DNA from: Tetradesmus obliquus
Taxonomy: Eukaryota; Chlorophyta; Chlorophyceae; Sphaeropleales; Scenedesmaceae
DNA: 64,000 nucleotides
Direction: 5' to 3'
NCBI GenBank assembly: GCA_030272155.1
Contig: CP126202.1
Location: 1,736,001 to 1,800,000, forward strand
Part shown: one piece after another, positions 1-12,017 of the stretch
Layout of the letters: every line of letters begins with the position of its first letter
Position numbering within the stretch: the stretch's first letter is position 1
Translations under genes and position numbers: made by a program
The notes under the pieces: model-generated
The model's database searches: none
Seen by the model: only the letters and a program-made list of their open reading frames with translations
Told to the model about the DNA's origin: nothing

Positions 1-68
1 GTTACCTGTAGAAGAGGCTCACGACCCTTCAAACCCTGAACCTAAACCTATCTGTTTTTGCACTGCAG

Positions 69-1577
69 GTGGTGTTTGACCCCTCCTGGAACCCAGCACT
101 GGACCTGCAGGCGCAAGACCGGGCGTACCGCATGGGGCAGACACGTGACGTGGAGGTGTACCGCCTTGTGGGCACAGGTGGGCAGTACAGCTTGGTGCCT
201 CCATGTACTGCCTGGGATACAAGCAGCAGCAGCTGCACTTGGCACAAGCCTTCCTGACCTGTTTTAATGAAGATATATTATGCCTTGAACACCTTTTGCA
301 CGCTTGAGGAGATGGTGTACCGCCGCCAGGTGTACAAGCAGCAGCAGGCCGACATGGCGCACGCCAACCATGTGCTATGTTATATCCTTGAAACCTTCGT
401 CAAAAATTCAACTGCAGGCACGCTGGAGGAGCTGGTGTACTGCCGCCAGCGTGTACTGCTGGCAAGCATAATGATCATAGTGAGAACATGATATTAGCTA
501 GGAACTTTGCCGAGCTAAAAATAATAGCTTTAGCAGGCACCATCTCCCTGCACCTGCAAAGCGCCGCAAAGTGCCAACACATCACCGAAAAATTATTGTG
601 CAGCACCAGAATCGGCCTGCTCGCTGTAATATATCAAATACTGTTTTATGTTGTTTGTGTTTGCGTGCAGGCACGCTTGAGGAGCTGGTGTACCGCCGCC
701 AGGTGTACAAGCAGCAGCAGGCCAACATGGTGCTGGAGGGGCGCACGGAGGCACGCTACTGGGAGGGAGTGCAGGCGCGTTGCTTTAATATATATTATAT
801 CATACAATATAATGCGAGTGAGAGATGAATTGGGAGCACTGAGATTGCATTGGATTGAGGTGCCTTACTATATACAATTAATTTGGGACATTTCACATGT
901 CTTATGTTTAGGCCAACATGGTGGTGGAGGGGCGCACGGAGGCGCGCTACTGGGAGGGAGTGCAGGCAAGACACACTGCAGAAAGCTTTCCTTTGATCCT
1001 CATTGTGTTTGCTACACAGTTGTTGTAGCTGTGTGTGCTGGTGTATGTCACGCATGGTATGAGCGTCATTGCCAATCTTTGGCAGCCAGCAAGCTGCACA
1101 TCCGTGCGGTGTTTGGGCAATATATGCATGAATGGCTAGGTTGCAATTCATATGGCAGCCAGCATGGTGCTGGAGGGGCGGACGGAGGCGCGCTACTGGG
1201 AGGGAGTGCAGGCACGTACTGACAATCATTTTGCTACTTCAGCAGATTTCAACCATGTTTTGTGCTCACTTAGCCCAGTTCATGAGGCAGGCGTGCATAG
1301 TGCTGCACAAATTGCTCCTGTAGATGATGCGGATGATTGACCTGGCACATTGGTACAACAAGTCAGGAGCATTGCATCAGCCCATGCAACCAACTGCAAG
1401 TGACCTGCGGCAATGTTCCACAAACTAATGTGCAAATTAATGTGCAACAATGTACTTGTTGCTGCTGCTGCTCCTGCTGGTGCTGCTGCTGCTGCTGCTG
1501 CTGCTGCCAGCAGGGTGACAAGAGCAAGGAGGGGGAGCTGTGGGGCCTGGCCAACCTGCTGCACTTCAGCGTCCACC

Positions 1578-1654
<77 letters not shown>

Positions 1655-1734
1655 CAGGGTGACAAGAGCAAGGAGGGGGAGCTGTGGGGCCTGGCCAACC
1701 TGCTGCACTTCAGCGGCCACACTGTGGAGACCCC

Positions 1735-1802
<68 letters not shown>

Positions 1803-1913
1803 TCCTTACTGCTGTATGCATCCTTCATCAACGCAGGGTGACAAGAGCAAAGAAGGGGAGCTGTGGGGCCTGGCCAACCTGCTGCGATTCAGCGGCCACA
1901 CTGTGGAGACCCA

Positions 1914-1969
<56 letters not shown>

Positions 1970-2125
1970 CAGGGTGACAAGAGCAAAGAAGGGGAGCTGT
2001 GGGGCCTGGCCAACCTGCTGAGGTTCAGCGGCCACACCGTTGAGACCCGTGACATTCTGGCTGCATACAAGCAGGGCAGCAGCGAACGGCAGCGGCTGGA
2101 ACAGCAGCTGCAGCAGCGCATATCC

Positions 2126-2177
<52 letters not shown>

Positions 2178-2707
2178 CTGGAGCAGGGCCAGCAGCAGCA
2201 CGTGACAGTGCTCAAGCCGAACAGCAGCAGCAGCAGCAGCAGCAGCAGGGTGCAGGGGGCCTGTTTGAGGTAGTAGAAGTTGACCAGCTGGTGGATGCTA
2301 ATGCTGCACAGACGCTTGTGGGTGATATTTTGGCTGCTGCTGCTGCTGCATTTCCGGATGTGGCGGCGGAGGAAGATCCGGAGCTGGCAGCAGCAGTGGC
2401 TGCTGAGTCAGCAGCAGCAGCAGCAGCAGCAGCAGGGTCAGGGTCAGGGCAGGCGAAAAAGCGGCAGAGGAAGCAACATGATGTGCAGCAGCAGCAGCGG
2501 CAGCAGCAGCAGCAGCGAGCCGCCAGCAAGCAGCGGCGACACCAGCAGCAGGTGCTAGATGACGATGACTTGCAGGAACCTACAGCTGCATCGCATCCTA
2601 CTGCTGTTGCTGCTAGAGCTGTTGCCGGAGCTGGAGACAGTGACAGCAGCGGTCAGGATGACAAGCATGGCAGTGTAAGCTCTGGCAGTGAGGGTGGTGC
2701 GGATGTT

Positions 2708-2738
<31 letters not shown>

Positions 2739-3802
2739 CAGCAGCAGGTGGTGTCGGTGCTGCCAGCCAGGCTGTTGACAGCATGATGGTGGCACTGCAG
2801 CAGGAGGGAGTGGTGCTGCACATGCACCGGCATGACCAGGTGGGGCCAATCGGGACATGTCGTTATTATGATGCAAGTCAACTTGTGCGGTTTAGGTTTT
2901 GTGGCATCCAGCCCTGCAGGATGACGGCCTCAACTGTGCAGCAGGAGAGCATGGTGCTGCATGTGCACTGGCATAACCAGGTGGGCCCAATTTCCAATAC
3001 TGTTACTTCCAAGCTCTTGTGTTGGTGGCATATAGCCCAGGCAGATGGCATCAGGTGCAGCAGGAGGGAGTGGTGCTGCACATGCACCGGCATGACCGGG
3101 TGGGGCGGGACGACGTTACAAAGTTGCAGTATACCTGAATCACGCTTCATCATGTTGCTGCCTTCTCCATAGCTGGGTCTACTTTGATTGATTAACGACA
3201 CCCTTGCAGCAGCCTGACCTGCACCCCGCATGCATGCCAACAACATTGCTGACACCTGCAATCAAAATGGCATGTATGTCTGCTGCTGCCGCTGCTGCTG
3301 CTGTTTGCAGCTGGTGGGGCAGGGTGCGCCCCTTGCAGCGCAGCACTACGCAGCAGCTGCAGCAGAGGAGCGGCGCGAGCAGCAGCTGCAGCAGGCAGCG
3401 CAGCAGCTTCTGCAGGGTCAGCAGCAGCTTCTGCAGGGTCAGCAGCAAGGCAGCAAGAAGAGGCCGCTGGACCTGCAGCCTGCTGCACAGATGACATCAC
3501 CTGCAGCAGCAGCAGCAGAAAAAGAACAAGAACAGCTGTTTCAATTCAAACGCCCCAAGAAGCAGCTGCGCGGCTCACTGCAGCTGCAGCCCTCTGGCCG
3601 CCAGCATGCTGCTCAGCTGGAACCTCTGCCAGATGCACAGCAGGCAGCAGCAGCAGCAGCAGAGCAGGACTGCCAGGCGCTTGCGAGTTTGGCAGTATGG
3701 CAGGGGCTGCATGTGGCTGACTTGGCTGAGCAGCTGCTGGGCATGACTGCTGAGCAGCGGCTGCAGCTGCTGCAGCAGTATGCACACGATATGGCGGGTT
3801 GA
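69..3802 (+). CDS. ERCC6L2: ERCC6L2-like SNF2 helicase, C-terminal part
   Basis: Last exons of a SNF2-family DNA-dependent ATPase; the 5' end lies outside the window. My exons are 69-177, 671-774, 1973-2839 and 3311-3802 (stop 3800-3802), with phases that agree. Exon 1 carries helicase motif VI ([11 protein letters not shown]), followed by VYRLVGT. Exon 2 reads [16 protein letters not shown] and then ARYWEGVQ; exon 3 opens [20 protein letters not shown]. This order is typical of ERCC6L2-type proteins, nuclear factors of DNA repair. Exon 3 continues into long Gln/Ala runs and ends MHRHDQ, joined to [14 protein letters not shown], which resembles the conserved C-terminal block of the family. 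The donor of exon 2 would be GC (gtgcag|gcgcgt), so that junction is the least certain. Partial copies of exons 2, 3 and the exon-3 tail surround the chosen ones. Family is confident; subfamily fairly so. Confidence 0.72.
299..1211 (+). repeat. Echo copies of helicase exon 2
   Basis: Besides the complete exon at 671-774 there are partial same-strand copies at about 299-370 ([18 protein letters not shown]), 416-455 ([11 protein letters not shown]), 912-965 and 1153-1211. The last two repeat the exon end (MVLEG through ARYWEGVQ or its DNA equivalent). All ends read gtgcag followed by GC (gcgcgt, gcaaga, gcacgt); the 912-965 copy is preceded by TAG and followed by gcaaga, a good GC-type donor. 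Confidence 0.75.
1480..1972 (+). repeat. Four (CTG)n tracts, three echoes of exon GDKSKEG
   Basis: Copies of the exon start [16 protein letters not shown] lie at about 1514-1575, 1658-1733 and 1837-1911, before the functional exon at 1973. Each follows a (CTG)n tract, three of them ending in ccagcag and one in cttcatcaacgcag. The copies decay after the conserved start: the first loses the sequence after LHFS, the others stop near VET. The whole block is a tandem series of tract plus acceptor plus exon start. Confidence 0.8.
2935..3099 (+). repeat. Echoes of the helicase exon-3 end
   Basis: The exon end [10 protein letters not shown] with its donor (catgaccag|gtgggg at 2839) is repeated at 2935-2980 ([10 protein letters not shown], donor cataaccag|gtgggc) and at about 3054-3099 (VVLHMHRHD, catgaccgg|gtgggg). 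All three copies keep a GT after the exon end, so they are potential alternative donors or cassette exons inside the last intron. Confidence 0.7.
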
Positions 3803-4640
3803 TGTGTAGTTTAGCTATGGCTTTGCTTCAGGGTGTCTTTGGCCGGAGCATTGTGTCGTGCAGAGCAGTACACAGAGGCTGTCACGTCGCTTACTTGGGG
3901 TGACTCTCCAAGGTTGCTGCAGCACCATACTTTTACGGGTGCACGATTGCTGGCGATGATGCCTTTTACAAAGATGTTGAATTGATGTTTTTCAAAAGTG
4001 CCTGGCAGCGTTGTCAACACCACGAGGGTTTCACGAAGGGTGTTGTCACCTTTCGCAAGGCATTATGGCTGGCCCCTCAAACATGTCGAGGCAGAAAGTG
4101 GGCGCTATGCTATCTACAACATGAATTAGAAGTTGAGTTTTGGTTGACACATCATTCCCGTCATCTATCCTCCCATTGGGATCACGATGCTGGTCCAACC
4201 GACACGTTGCCAGGCAGCACCCTTACGCCGTACACCATCGTTCAAAACCGTTCTGCCATTCAATGATCATGGCAGCGCAACTCAAGGATCCTTCCATGGC
4301 AGCTGGCAGGCAAGACAGCTCAACACCAGCAGTGCAGCATTTCTCTACCACAGCAGAGGCAGGAGAACATACAGGTAGCTATCTCGTCCCTGCCAAGGGC
4401 TTTCAGCAACGCTTGTCTGATTCTTTGGCCATCAATAGTTCAGCAAGCTTGATCAGCTTCCCTATTCATGCTGGATAATCACCCTACAGTGCAGTTGACC
4501 TCAGTCAACGCATGCTGCTGCTCATGCACATTGCTGCACCAGCCTTATTCAATGCTGATCAAAGTCAAACATGCAGCAGGATATCTGTTCCCATGTTTGA
4601 CCACATCTAACCCCTATGCATCTCCAGCTGCATCAGTAAC
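3803..4640. other. Intergenic, no gene seen
   Basis: Between the helicase stop and the channel gene. Short open frames occur in several phases, but I see no conserved motif, repeat array or RNA gene. It should hold the 3' UTR of the helicase gene and the unresolved 5' part of the channel gene. Confidence 0.5.
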
Positions 4641-4686
4641 ATGCATATTCACCAACACAGCACACTTGGAGCGCCGGGGGACCCAG

Positions 4687-4750
4687 GGCGGGGGGGTCTT
4701 CTGGCCGAGCTTTGCTTGAAGGTGCGCAGCTTTGCGTTTTTCATGCTAGA
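4687..4750 (+). repeat. Dispersed ~65-bp element, copy 1
   Basis: A G-rich start (ggcggggggg) followed by tcttctgg and a conserved core ttgcttgaaggtgcgcag, ending near tgctaga. The same core occurs at 14482 and 30858 in the same orientation. No terminal inverted repeat or target duplication is evident. Here the copy lies just upstream of the first mapped channel exon. Confidence 0.7.
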
Positions 4751-4807
4751 CTGTCCATCTTTACACACAAACATCACACGCCCGCTGCCTCTCAACACGC
4801 CTTGCAG

Positions 4808-5779
4808 GAACATCCAACCTGCAGCCACAGCAGCAGCCTCAGCAGTAGCAACAGCACTCGCAGCAGCAGTAGCAGGAGCTGCAGGCGGCAGCATCTCCTG
4901 CAGCCTGACAAAGGGGCCCCTCAGCACCTGGGCTGCTGCTAACGGCTTAGCAGCAGAGCCCAGAACTGCTTTTCTGTTTGAGGGCATGGATCAACTGCTG
5001 CCGCTGCTGCTGGGAGGATGGCTTGCTGTGGTGTGTATCAGCGCAGCTGCTGACAAAACACGCAAGGTGAGTTGTTTTAAATCAAAAGCGACATTTAGCA
5101 GCAGCAGTAGCAGGAGCAGCAGGCGGCAGCATCTCCTGCAGCCTCACAAAGGGCCCCCTCAGCACCTGGGCTGCTGCGAATGGCTTAGCAGCAGAGCCGA
5201 CAACTGCTTTTCTGTTTGAGGGGTTGGACCAGCTGCTGCCGCTGCTGCTGGGAGGCTGGCTTGCTGTGGTGTGCATCAGCGCAGCTGCAAGCAAAATACG
5301 CAAGGTGAGTTGTTTGGGATCAAAAGCGATGTTCATCATCACCAGCAGCAGCAGCAGTAGGAGCAGCAGGCGGCAGCATTACCTGCAGCCTCACACAGGG
5401 CCCCCTCAGCACCTGGGCTGCTGCTAACGGCTTAGCAGCAGAGCCCCGTGCTGCTTTCCTGTTTGAGGGGTTGGACCAGCTGCTGCTGCTGCTGGGAGGT
5501 TGCCTTGCTGTGGTGTGTATCAGTGCAGCTGCAAACAGAACCCGCAAGGTGAGCAGCAGAGAATTGCTGCAAGGTGCACTGAAAAGGATGGTCTGAAACC
5601 CTTGCAGAAAAGGAGGCGATAAACATGCAATAGTGGCTTGCACACGCATGCCTCAATGGCCCTTTGGCAATCTGATCTTGTGTTTGTCGTTGTCTTGCGC
5701 CGGAGGCGGGCGGGAATAACTCTGCAGCTGCATTGACAACCTTGCAGCAGTTTCCAGCTGTCGATTGGTACAAAAGACC

Positions 5780-5812
<33 letters not shown>

Positions 5813-5904
5813 ACTGCTACTGCTGCTGCAGTGGTGTGCTGGCCACGCGGATGAGCCCATGGCTGAGGTGATCGGCCTGCTGCCAACCCACAATCACCTT
5901 GCTG

Positions 5905-5941
<37 letters not shown>

Positions 5942-6608
5942 AGTGGTGTGACGCGCACGCGGACGAGCCCATGGCTGAGGTGGTCGGCCTGCTGCCAGCT
6001 GCGCTGGAGAACCCCACACGCTTTGCCGTCACCAGCCTGGCCGCAACACGGTACGGCTCTTTCTGGTGATGTTGTTTCAATCATTTTCTCGTTTCCTCTT
6101 TTAATTTCTGGGTTTCTGCATTGATAGCTTGCCAAATGCTGCAGATAGTTCACCTTGGCGCGGCCTTGCCAGCTGTCAAGTTGAACAAGCACGTCAGGTT
6201 CTGTAGTTACATTGAAAGCCGGCTGCATGTGCTGTGTGCAGCACACGCTCCTGGGCTGATTGCTGGTGTCCATGCTGTTGGCTGTTCCTGCTGCTGCGCA
6301 GGGTGTTGCGCACGCTTGCTGGCTTGGTGCAGCAGTACGTCCAGCAGTTTACACCAAACTGGGTCTCACCTGTCGGTAAGCAGCACAGCAAAGCACATAA
6401 CAGAACAGCACAGCACTTCATGGCATGGCTTTAAAATTTAATTACACGTAGCATGCATGCCGATGTGTGCTCAAGTTTTGCAAGCCGTGCGTGTTGGGTG
6501 GTGCACCTGCTGATTTCAACAAACGCATGCATTTGCTCCCAATGTCTGTTGCACATGCTTGCCTGGCAGCTGGCGTCGCTACTCATTTGCGTATATCGCA
6601 CGCCATCA

Positions 6609-6683
<75 letters not shown>

Positions 6684-9600
6684 CACATTCAGATGCACTG
6701 GCGCAAGGCATTGCTGCAGCACTGGGGCCCCTCGACCAAATGCTGCTGTCCCTGTATGTAGTGCTGGCTGTGGCTGTCACAACCCGTGTGCTCACAAAGT
6801 GGAAGACAGTTGCATTTGAGCTGCTGCTGAAACATGAGAGAGGCAGGGAGCAGATGTCCCTTGATGGTTATGACGCGGAGCTCAACAGCAGCAGCAGCAG
6901 CAGTGTAAATGGCAGCAGCAGCGGAGGCGTTATGCAGCTCGCATATGGCAACAGCAGCGGCAGCAGCAGCAGTGCAGGAGGTGCTGCTGGCGCAGTTGGC
7001 GTCGCTGGGGTGATAACACGGGAAGGCGCCGGCGGCATGTTGACGGTTGAGATGCGGCCGCGGTCCCCAACAGCAGCAGCAGCAGCAGCAGCAATGATGC
7101 AGGATGATGCTTCTGGAGAGGCAGATGGGTGTGAGGAGGGTATCAGGGAGGCAGCAGGACCTGTGGGAGGGTTTGCTGCTGCTGCTGCTGGAAACAGTGC
7201 TGCAGGGGCCGCCCAGGGTTCCAGAAGCAGCAGCAGCAGCAGCAGCAGGAGCGGCAGCAGCAGCAGGCGGCAGCGCAGCGGCAAGTGGTTTGTGGGCAAG
7301 TCTGCGGATGATTTGGAGAGGCTGCTGCTGCCACTGGATGGGTGGGTGTGCATGTGCTGCTGTACCATGTTGTACTGCCATCATATTGTACTGCCATCAT
7401 ATTGTAAGGTTCCTTCACGTCCAGGATGCTTGTCTGCGATCATACTGTACTGCCAGCATGTTGTGCTGCTTGCTTATTGTGCAACAGTAATGCTCTGCTG
7501 CAGCATGCTGAGCTGGATGCTGGTGGTGGTGGCTGGTCTGCTGACACCTGTGTCGCTGCTGCTGCTGCTGCTGCTGCTGCCGCTGCTGCTGTTGCTGCTG
7601 CTGCTGCTGTGCTGCTGCAGTGTGCTGAGCTGGGTGCTGGTGGTGGTGGCTGGGCTGCTGACCGCACAAGCCCTGGGCATAAACATCAAACCCCTGCTGG
7701 CAGTTGGTGAGTCCATGCACGTGGACCCTTGCAGCTATGCTTGCGGGTGTCGGGGATCAGCAGTGCCGTGCGCAAGCAAACCCAACAACGCATGTCATGC
7801 GTGACGTGGCTTCAAGCCAATTGAGTGACAGCACTGTGCCTGAGGCAAACCAAACAGGCTTTGAGTAATGCATATGCCGTTTGCACGAGGTGCCAGCTCC
7901 ATCATCATTGGCCTGGCTACACAAACTGTTTATCAAGTGGAATAACATATGCTTACGTTATGCAGGAGGCGCCAGCTCCATCATAATCGGCCTTGCCACC
8001 CAGACGCTGCTGTCAAACGCCGTCACCGGCCTGAGCATTGTGAGTTGACCGGGCTGCAGTTGACCAGCATAAAGCACCAGTGCAACACTCCATGTGTGCA
8101 GAATGTGTTGTGGCCATTTTGTGACAGCGCTTGCTGTCAAACACTGTGACAGGCCTGAGCATCGTGAGTTGACCAGGCTGCAGTAGCATGCAGTGCAGCA
8201 GGGCATGTGCGGCATTGCAGGTGACTTCCTGCAACAGGTTGTGATGTTAACAGCAGCTCAAAGTGCAAAGTCGCTGTTGTGCCTGATGCATGATGCTTTT
8301 CTGGCCTAAGCAGCCTGCTGCTGCTGACATGGCCGACTGGCTGCTGCTGCTGCTGCTGCTGCTACTGCTGCAGTTCCTGTCGCGCCCGTTTGTCGCTGGC
8401 GACTCTATCACAGTGCAGAGCACGCGCCACGTCATCGTCAGCGGCACGGTGGAGCGGATCACGCCGCTGCGCACGCTAATGCGCACAGATGATGACGTGC
8501 TGGTGACTGTGCCAAACAAGGTGCGGCAGCTTCGATAATGTTTGTTTCTTGAAGGTTTTGCCAGAGCTTCTGGGGTCTAGTATGCTCTGTGGTGTACAAC
8601 TGTGTTGTGCGGCTATAAAGGGACGCGCAAGGCCCCACCTGTGGCTTGACCCTCCTAGTGGCGAGGGATGAACAGCTATTGCAAGTGCGTGGAATGCAAA
8701 CATGACAATGTCACCTCAGCTGAAAGGGCCTTGCCTCACTGTGCTGTTGGCTGCGCTGCAGATCTTCAGTGATTCGGTGAGTGGCAGCCTACAAGGCGCA
8801 AGCTGCGGACAGACGTGCAGTGACGGTTACCAGAACATACTCAGAAGCCCTGGGTGCAGTTGTACTTCTGCTGGCACTTATGCTACTGACCAGCAGCCGC
8901 ATCACAGTCCAAATGGCATGTGCCAGGAATGAGTTGTCGCTTTTCAACCCTTTGACTGGTGTTGCTGTGCTTCCCCGCAGACCATCAACAACATGTTTTA
9001 TAGTAAACAGTGGTGGTGCTGCTGTATGTGCTGGTGCTGCTGCTGCTGCTGCTGCCGCAGACCATCAGCGACATGGTCATCTACAACCGCAGCAGGCGCG
9101 ATGCGCGGCGCCGCTTCAAGATGCGCAACATGAAGGAGCGGCAGATGATGAAGTTCAAGGTGAGAGCAGTATGTTGGCTTCAGCATGTGCTGTAGTGGTC
9201 GTAGCTGTGGAGCCAGTCACCCTTTGCTGCAAGGTAGCAGTTCAGATGGAGGAGCTGCAGGAGGAGGCTGCCCGGCCGTTGGCGCATTGGTCTTTTTTGG
9301 GACACACATCGGAAACAATCAAAGCTGCAGGTGCGGCAGCTGCACAAAGAGCTGCACCAGCTGGAGGAGCTGCAGGACGCACAGCGACAGCTTGCCATCT
9401 GTCACTATTAAACTGAGTCGTGTTACTAACAACTTTCAAACCTATCACCATGCAGGTGCGACAGCCGCACAAGGAGCTGCATCAGTTGGAGGAGTTGCAG
9501 GATGCGCTGCGGCAGCAGCTGCGGCGGCCAGGCGTGGCGCAGCAGAACGTTGAGGTGGCGCTCAGCAAGTTTTCTGACGTTGGCGCGGAGCTGCTTGTGC

Positions 9601-10127
9601 GGGTGAGCCTCAACATACTTTGGCGCTGCTGTCTGTGTTGTGTTTATGTAGCTAGTGCACCCTTTTCTGTGGCACTGGTTGTTTGGTCAACACTGTTATA
9701 TGTGAACATGCTGGTGCTGCTGTTCTGTTCCTGCAATTGCTTCTGCTGCTGGCCCCTTGCCGTGCTGCTGCTGCATGGTGCTTGCAGTTCCTGCTGCTGG
9801 TGCCGCCTGGCAGCCCTGAAGGCCAGCAGCTGCTGCTGGTCAACGCTTGGTCAACAATGTCTTGCATTAACCTGCTACTGCCTCACTGCTGCTAAACCTA
9901 GGCTTGCAGTTCCTACTGCTGGTGGCCCCTGCCAGCCCTGAAGGGCAGCGCCTGCTGCTGGTCAACACATGGTCCACTGAATTTTTGATTAATATGCTGC
10001 TGCTGCTGCACTGTGCTTGCAGTTCCTGCTGCTGGTGGCTCCTGCCAGCCCTGAAGGCCAGCGGCTGCTGCTGGACCTGTCATTGACAGCACGGCAGTAC
10101 GGCGCTACCCTGGTCAGCATCATGTGA
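4808..10127 (+). CDS. MSL: MscS-like mechanosensitive channel (MSL type), 5' end unresolved
   Basis: Ten exons join in frame: 4808-5066, 5944-6050, 6302-6375, 6693-7341, 7621-7706, 7966-8039, 8374-8520, 9061-9159, 9456-9602 and 10023-10127 (stop TGA 10125-10127). Exon 1 holds a hydrophobic segment (LLPLLLGGWLAVVCISAAA). Exon 4 has a second (LSLYVVLAVAVTT), then a long Ser/Ala-rich loop. Exons 5-7 encode the MscS pore helix and beta domain: VLVVVAGLLTAQALGI, GGASSIIIGLATQTLLSN, RPFVAGDSI, VERITPLRT and VTVPNK. Exons 8-9 are charged and coiled-coil-like. The family gates ions on membrane tension; eukaryotic MSL members act in plastid, mitochondrial or plasma membranes, but targeting cannot be read here because the N-terminus upstream of 4808 is not resolved. 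Nearly every exon has echo copies in the adjacent introns. Confidence 0.85.
5096..5548 (+). repeat. Two echoes of channel exon 1
   Basis: Copies at about 5096-5304 and 5342-5548 repeat about 205 bases of exon 4808-5066, including FLFEGLDQLL and VVCISAAA, and end in cgcaag|gtgag like the original. Differences are scattered substitutions and short CAG/CTG length changes. Either copy could splice onward in the same phase. Confidence 0.8.
5825..5893 (+). repeat. Echo of channel exon 2
   Basis: A (CTG)n tract and the start of exon 2 (HADEPMAEVIGLLP) precede the functional exon, which has its own (CTG)n tract and starts at 5944. The copy loses similarity after LLP. Confidence 0.7.
6610..6681 (+). 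repeat. Uninterrupted (CTG)n microsatellite before an acceptor
   Basis: About 24 CTG units directly upstream of cttcacattcag|atgcac, the acceptor of channel exon 4. No AG occurs inside the tract, so the first AG after it is the acceptor. Confidence 0.85.
7498..10022 (+). repeat. Echoes of channel exons 5, 6, 8, 9 and 10
   Basis: Exon 5 start is repeated at about 7498-7550 (MLSWMLVVVAGLLT). Exon 6 has copies at about 7890-7932 and 8128-8163. Exon 8 start is echoed near 8975-9012. Exon 9 has copies at about 9242-9290 and 9330-9400. The terminal exon start (FLLLV followed by PEGQ) occurs at about 9788-9845 and 9904-9970 before the functional copy at 10023; all three follow a cttgcag acceptor. 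Confidence 0.7.
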
Positions 10128-10720
10128 AGTACAGTTGACCAAAGGCCAAAGAAGCAGCTGCTACTGCATGGCTGCGCTATCGCTGATGCTGCGTTGCTGG
10201 CGGCTGAATGACTGCTGTTGTTGACTGGGAGCAAGCCAAGGAACATCAGCGTCATCAACTTGCCAATGAAGCCATAGCAACAACGCCATTGGCCCCTCGC
10301 ACCACTGGAGTGGCTAAAACGTTAAGGGGCCTGTGGCCCCGGCAGGCATGTTGCCAGCTGGACTGAGGGATCAGCAAGAGGAAGAAGCTTCGCAACAGGT
10401 GGGTGACATGCATCACTGTTGCATTGATAACAAGGCTTGATGGTGCTTGCAGGAACCACTTTCACATTCTGTTTCAACCCTGCTTACAGCAGCAGCCACA
10501 CAACACGCGTGCATAACAAAACACACCATGTGTTGCACAATTGTCAATCGTACATCACTGCATCTGTGCACACAGCAAATATTCGTGCAGGAATGACACC
10601 TTCTCTTAGCCTTGTATTTGCCTGAAACAGAAGTGCATATGCAGTCACAGGACGCCCATATTAGCTGAAACCCTAGATACGTATGTTACGTGGTGATGTA
10701 CCAGCTCATCCTCCACCACA
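10128..10720. other. Convergent intergenic region
   Basis: Separates the 3' ends of the channel gene (plus) and the 12017-10721 gene (minus). No coding or repeat signal is visible; 3' UTRs are expected here. Confidence 0.5.
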
Positions 10721-12017
10721 CTAGGTGGTGGCAAAGCGGTAGATTGCAACCTGTGCAGCCAACACCAGTAGTAGCATGCCTGCACGCCCCAGCCACAGCT
10801 GCATGAAGCTGCCTGCTGTCACTGCCTGTGCTGCCTGCTGCTTGGCAGCAGCTTCAGTGAAGGCACTGCTGTCTTTCTGGGCTGCTGGCTGCACACTATC
10901 AACTGCAGGCAGATGCAGCTCCAACAACAGCAGCTGTTGATAATCACTGCTGCTGTCCTGCAAGCCAGCGCTTGCAGAACTTGCTGATACCGTGCTTGCT
11001 GCTGCTGCTGTTCCTGCAGGCCTATGCGCTTCTTGTGCTGCAGCGTACTTTGCAACATTTGCTTGATCAGGCTGCGTCTGCTCTGGTGTGGCTACATCCC
11101 ATTGCTCCACAACAGGTGGGCACCCAGCAGCAGCCTTCTGCTGCCGTGCCTGCTGCCCTGCCTCTGACAGTGTGACAGTGACTGTATTTGTCCATACTGG
11201 CTCATCGTCACGCTCTTGCTGCTGCTGCTGCTGCTGTAGGGTGTCCTGCAAGGGCTTGATGGTGCCGCTTTGTGCTGCTGCTGCGCCGTCCGGCGCTGCT
11301 GCTGGCTGAGGTGCATCCAGGCACTTGCTGCTGCTGATGGAGCTGCTGATGTGCTGCTGCTGCTGCTCACAGCGTGCAGCCATGTGGAGTGTTACTGCTG
11401 AGCTGTCGATACTGGCAGCGTCCAGAGGCCTGGTGGGCTTAGATGCTGCTGCTGCTGCTGCTGCTGTTGAGGTACTGTTGGCGCTGCTGGATTTGTCGCT
11501 TGCTGCAGATGGTTTGTTGTTGGTTTGCTGGGCAGGATCAGCAGCTGGGTCTGTGGTGTTGCTTATGAGGTTTGCTTGGCTGCTTTGCTTGAGCAGCAGA
11601 GCTTGCAGGAGCACTTTTGGCTCCAAGATCAAAGCGCCCTGCTGCAGCTGCAGCTGTGCAACATGCTGCATCTTGCAGGACTCTGCTGGTGCTGCAGTGC
11701 TGGTTGTGCAAGCATGCAAGCTGCATGCCTGCCGCAGCATGGGCTGCTGTAGGGGGTTCGTTGCAGCTCCTTGGTTGATGGAGACTCCCAGTAGGCTGTT
11801 TGTGCTGCTCCAGAGGCCTGCATGGTGTTCTGCTGCTGTCAGCATTTGCTTGGTTTGAGGGAATGATCTTGGTGAGCAGCTGCAGCTACGTTTGAGGGAA
11901 TGGAAGCTCACCTGTTTGGCAAGAATCCTTGATGTGTGCGTGATCCTGCGAAGCCACGACCGTGATGCTGCATGCCACCAGCAGCAGCACAGTGATGCGA
12001 GCGCCTATTTTGTCCAT
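10721..12017 (-). CDS. Uncharacterised secreted or type I membrane protein
   Basis: I do not recognise the family. Exon 1 (12017-11912) starts at an ATG and encodes a classical signal peptide: short charged N-terminus, hydrophobic core ITVLLLVACSITVVAS, then QDHAH. Its donor is caaacag|gtgagc. The best in-phase acceptor is ctgacag|cag, giving exon 2 at 11835-10721 (stop TAG) and a 406-residue protein. The body is low complexity (Ala, Gln, Ser) with no domain I can name. The C-terminus has a hydrophobic helix (WLGRAGMLLLVLAAQVAIYRF) ending three residues before the stop. Signal peptide plus C-terminal helix suggests a type I membrane or GPI-type surface protein; this is inference. The exon-2 start is the least certain point. 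It is the only multi-exon gene here without obvious exon echoes. Confidence 0.6.

Noticed and set aside
1280-1831. Long open frames of poly-Gln, poly-Ala, poly-Cys and poly-Leu on both strands
   Set aside because: A (CTG)n/(CAG)n tract is open in every phase; here the tracts are intron ends beside exon echoes of the helicase gene, not independent genes.
4641-4807. Start of the channel gene at ATG 4641
   Set aside because: The frame is open but would run through the dispersed element; a good acceptor (cgccttgcag) at 4807 makes an upstream exon more likely.
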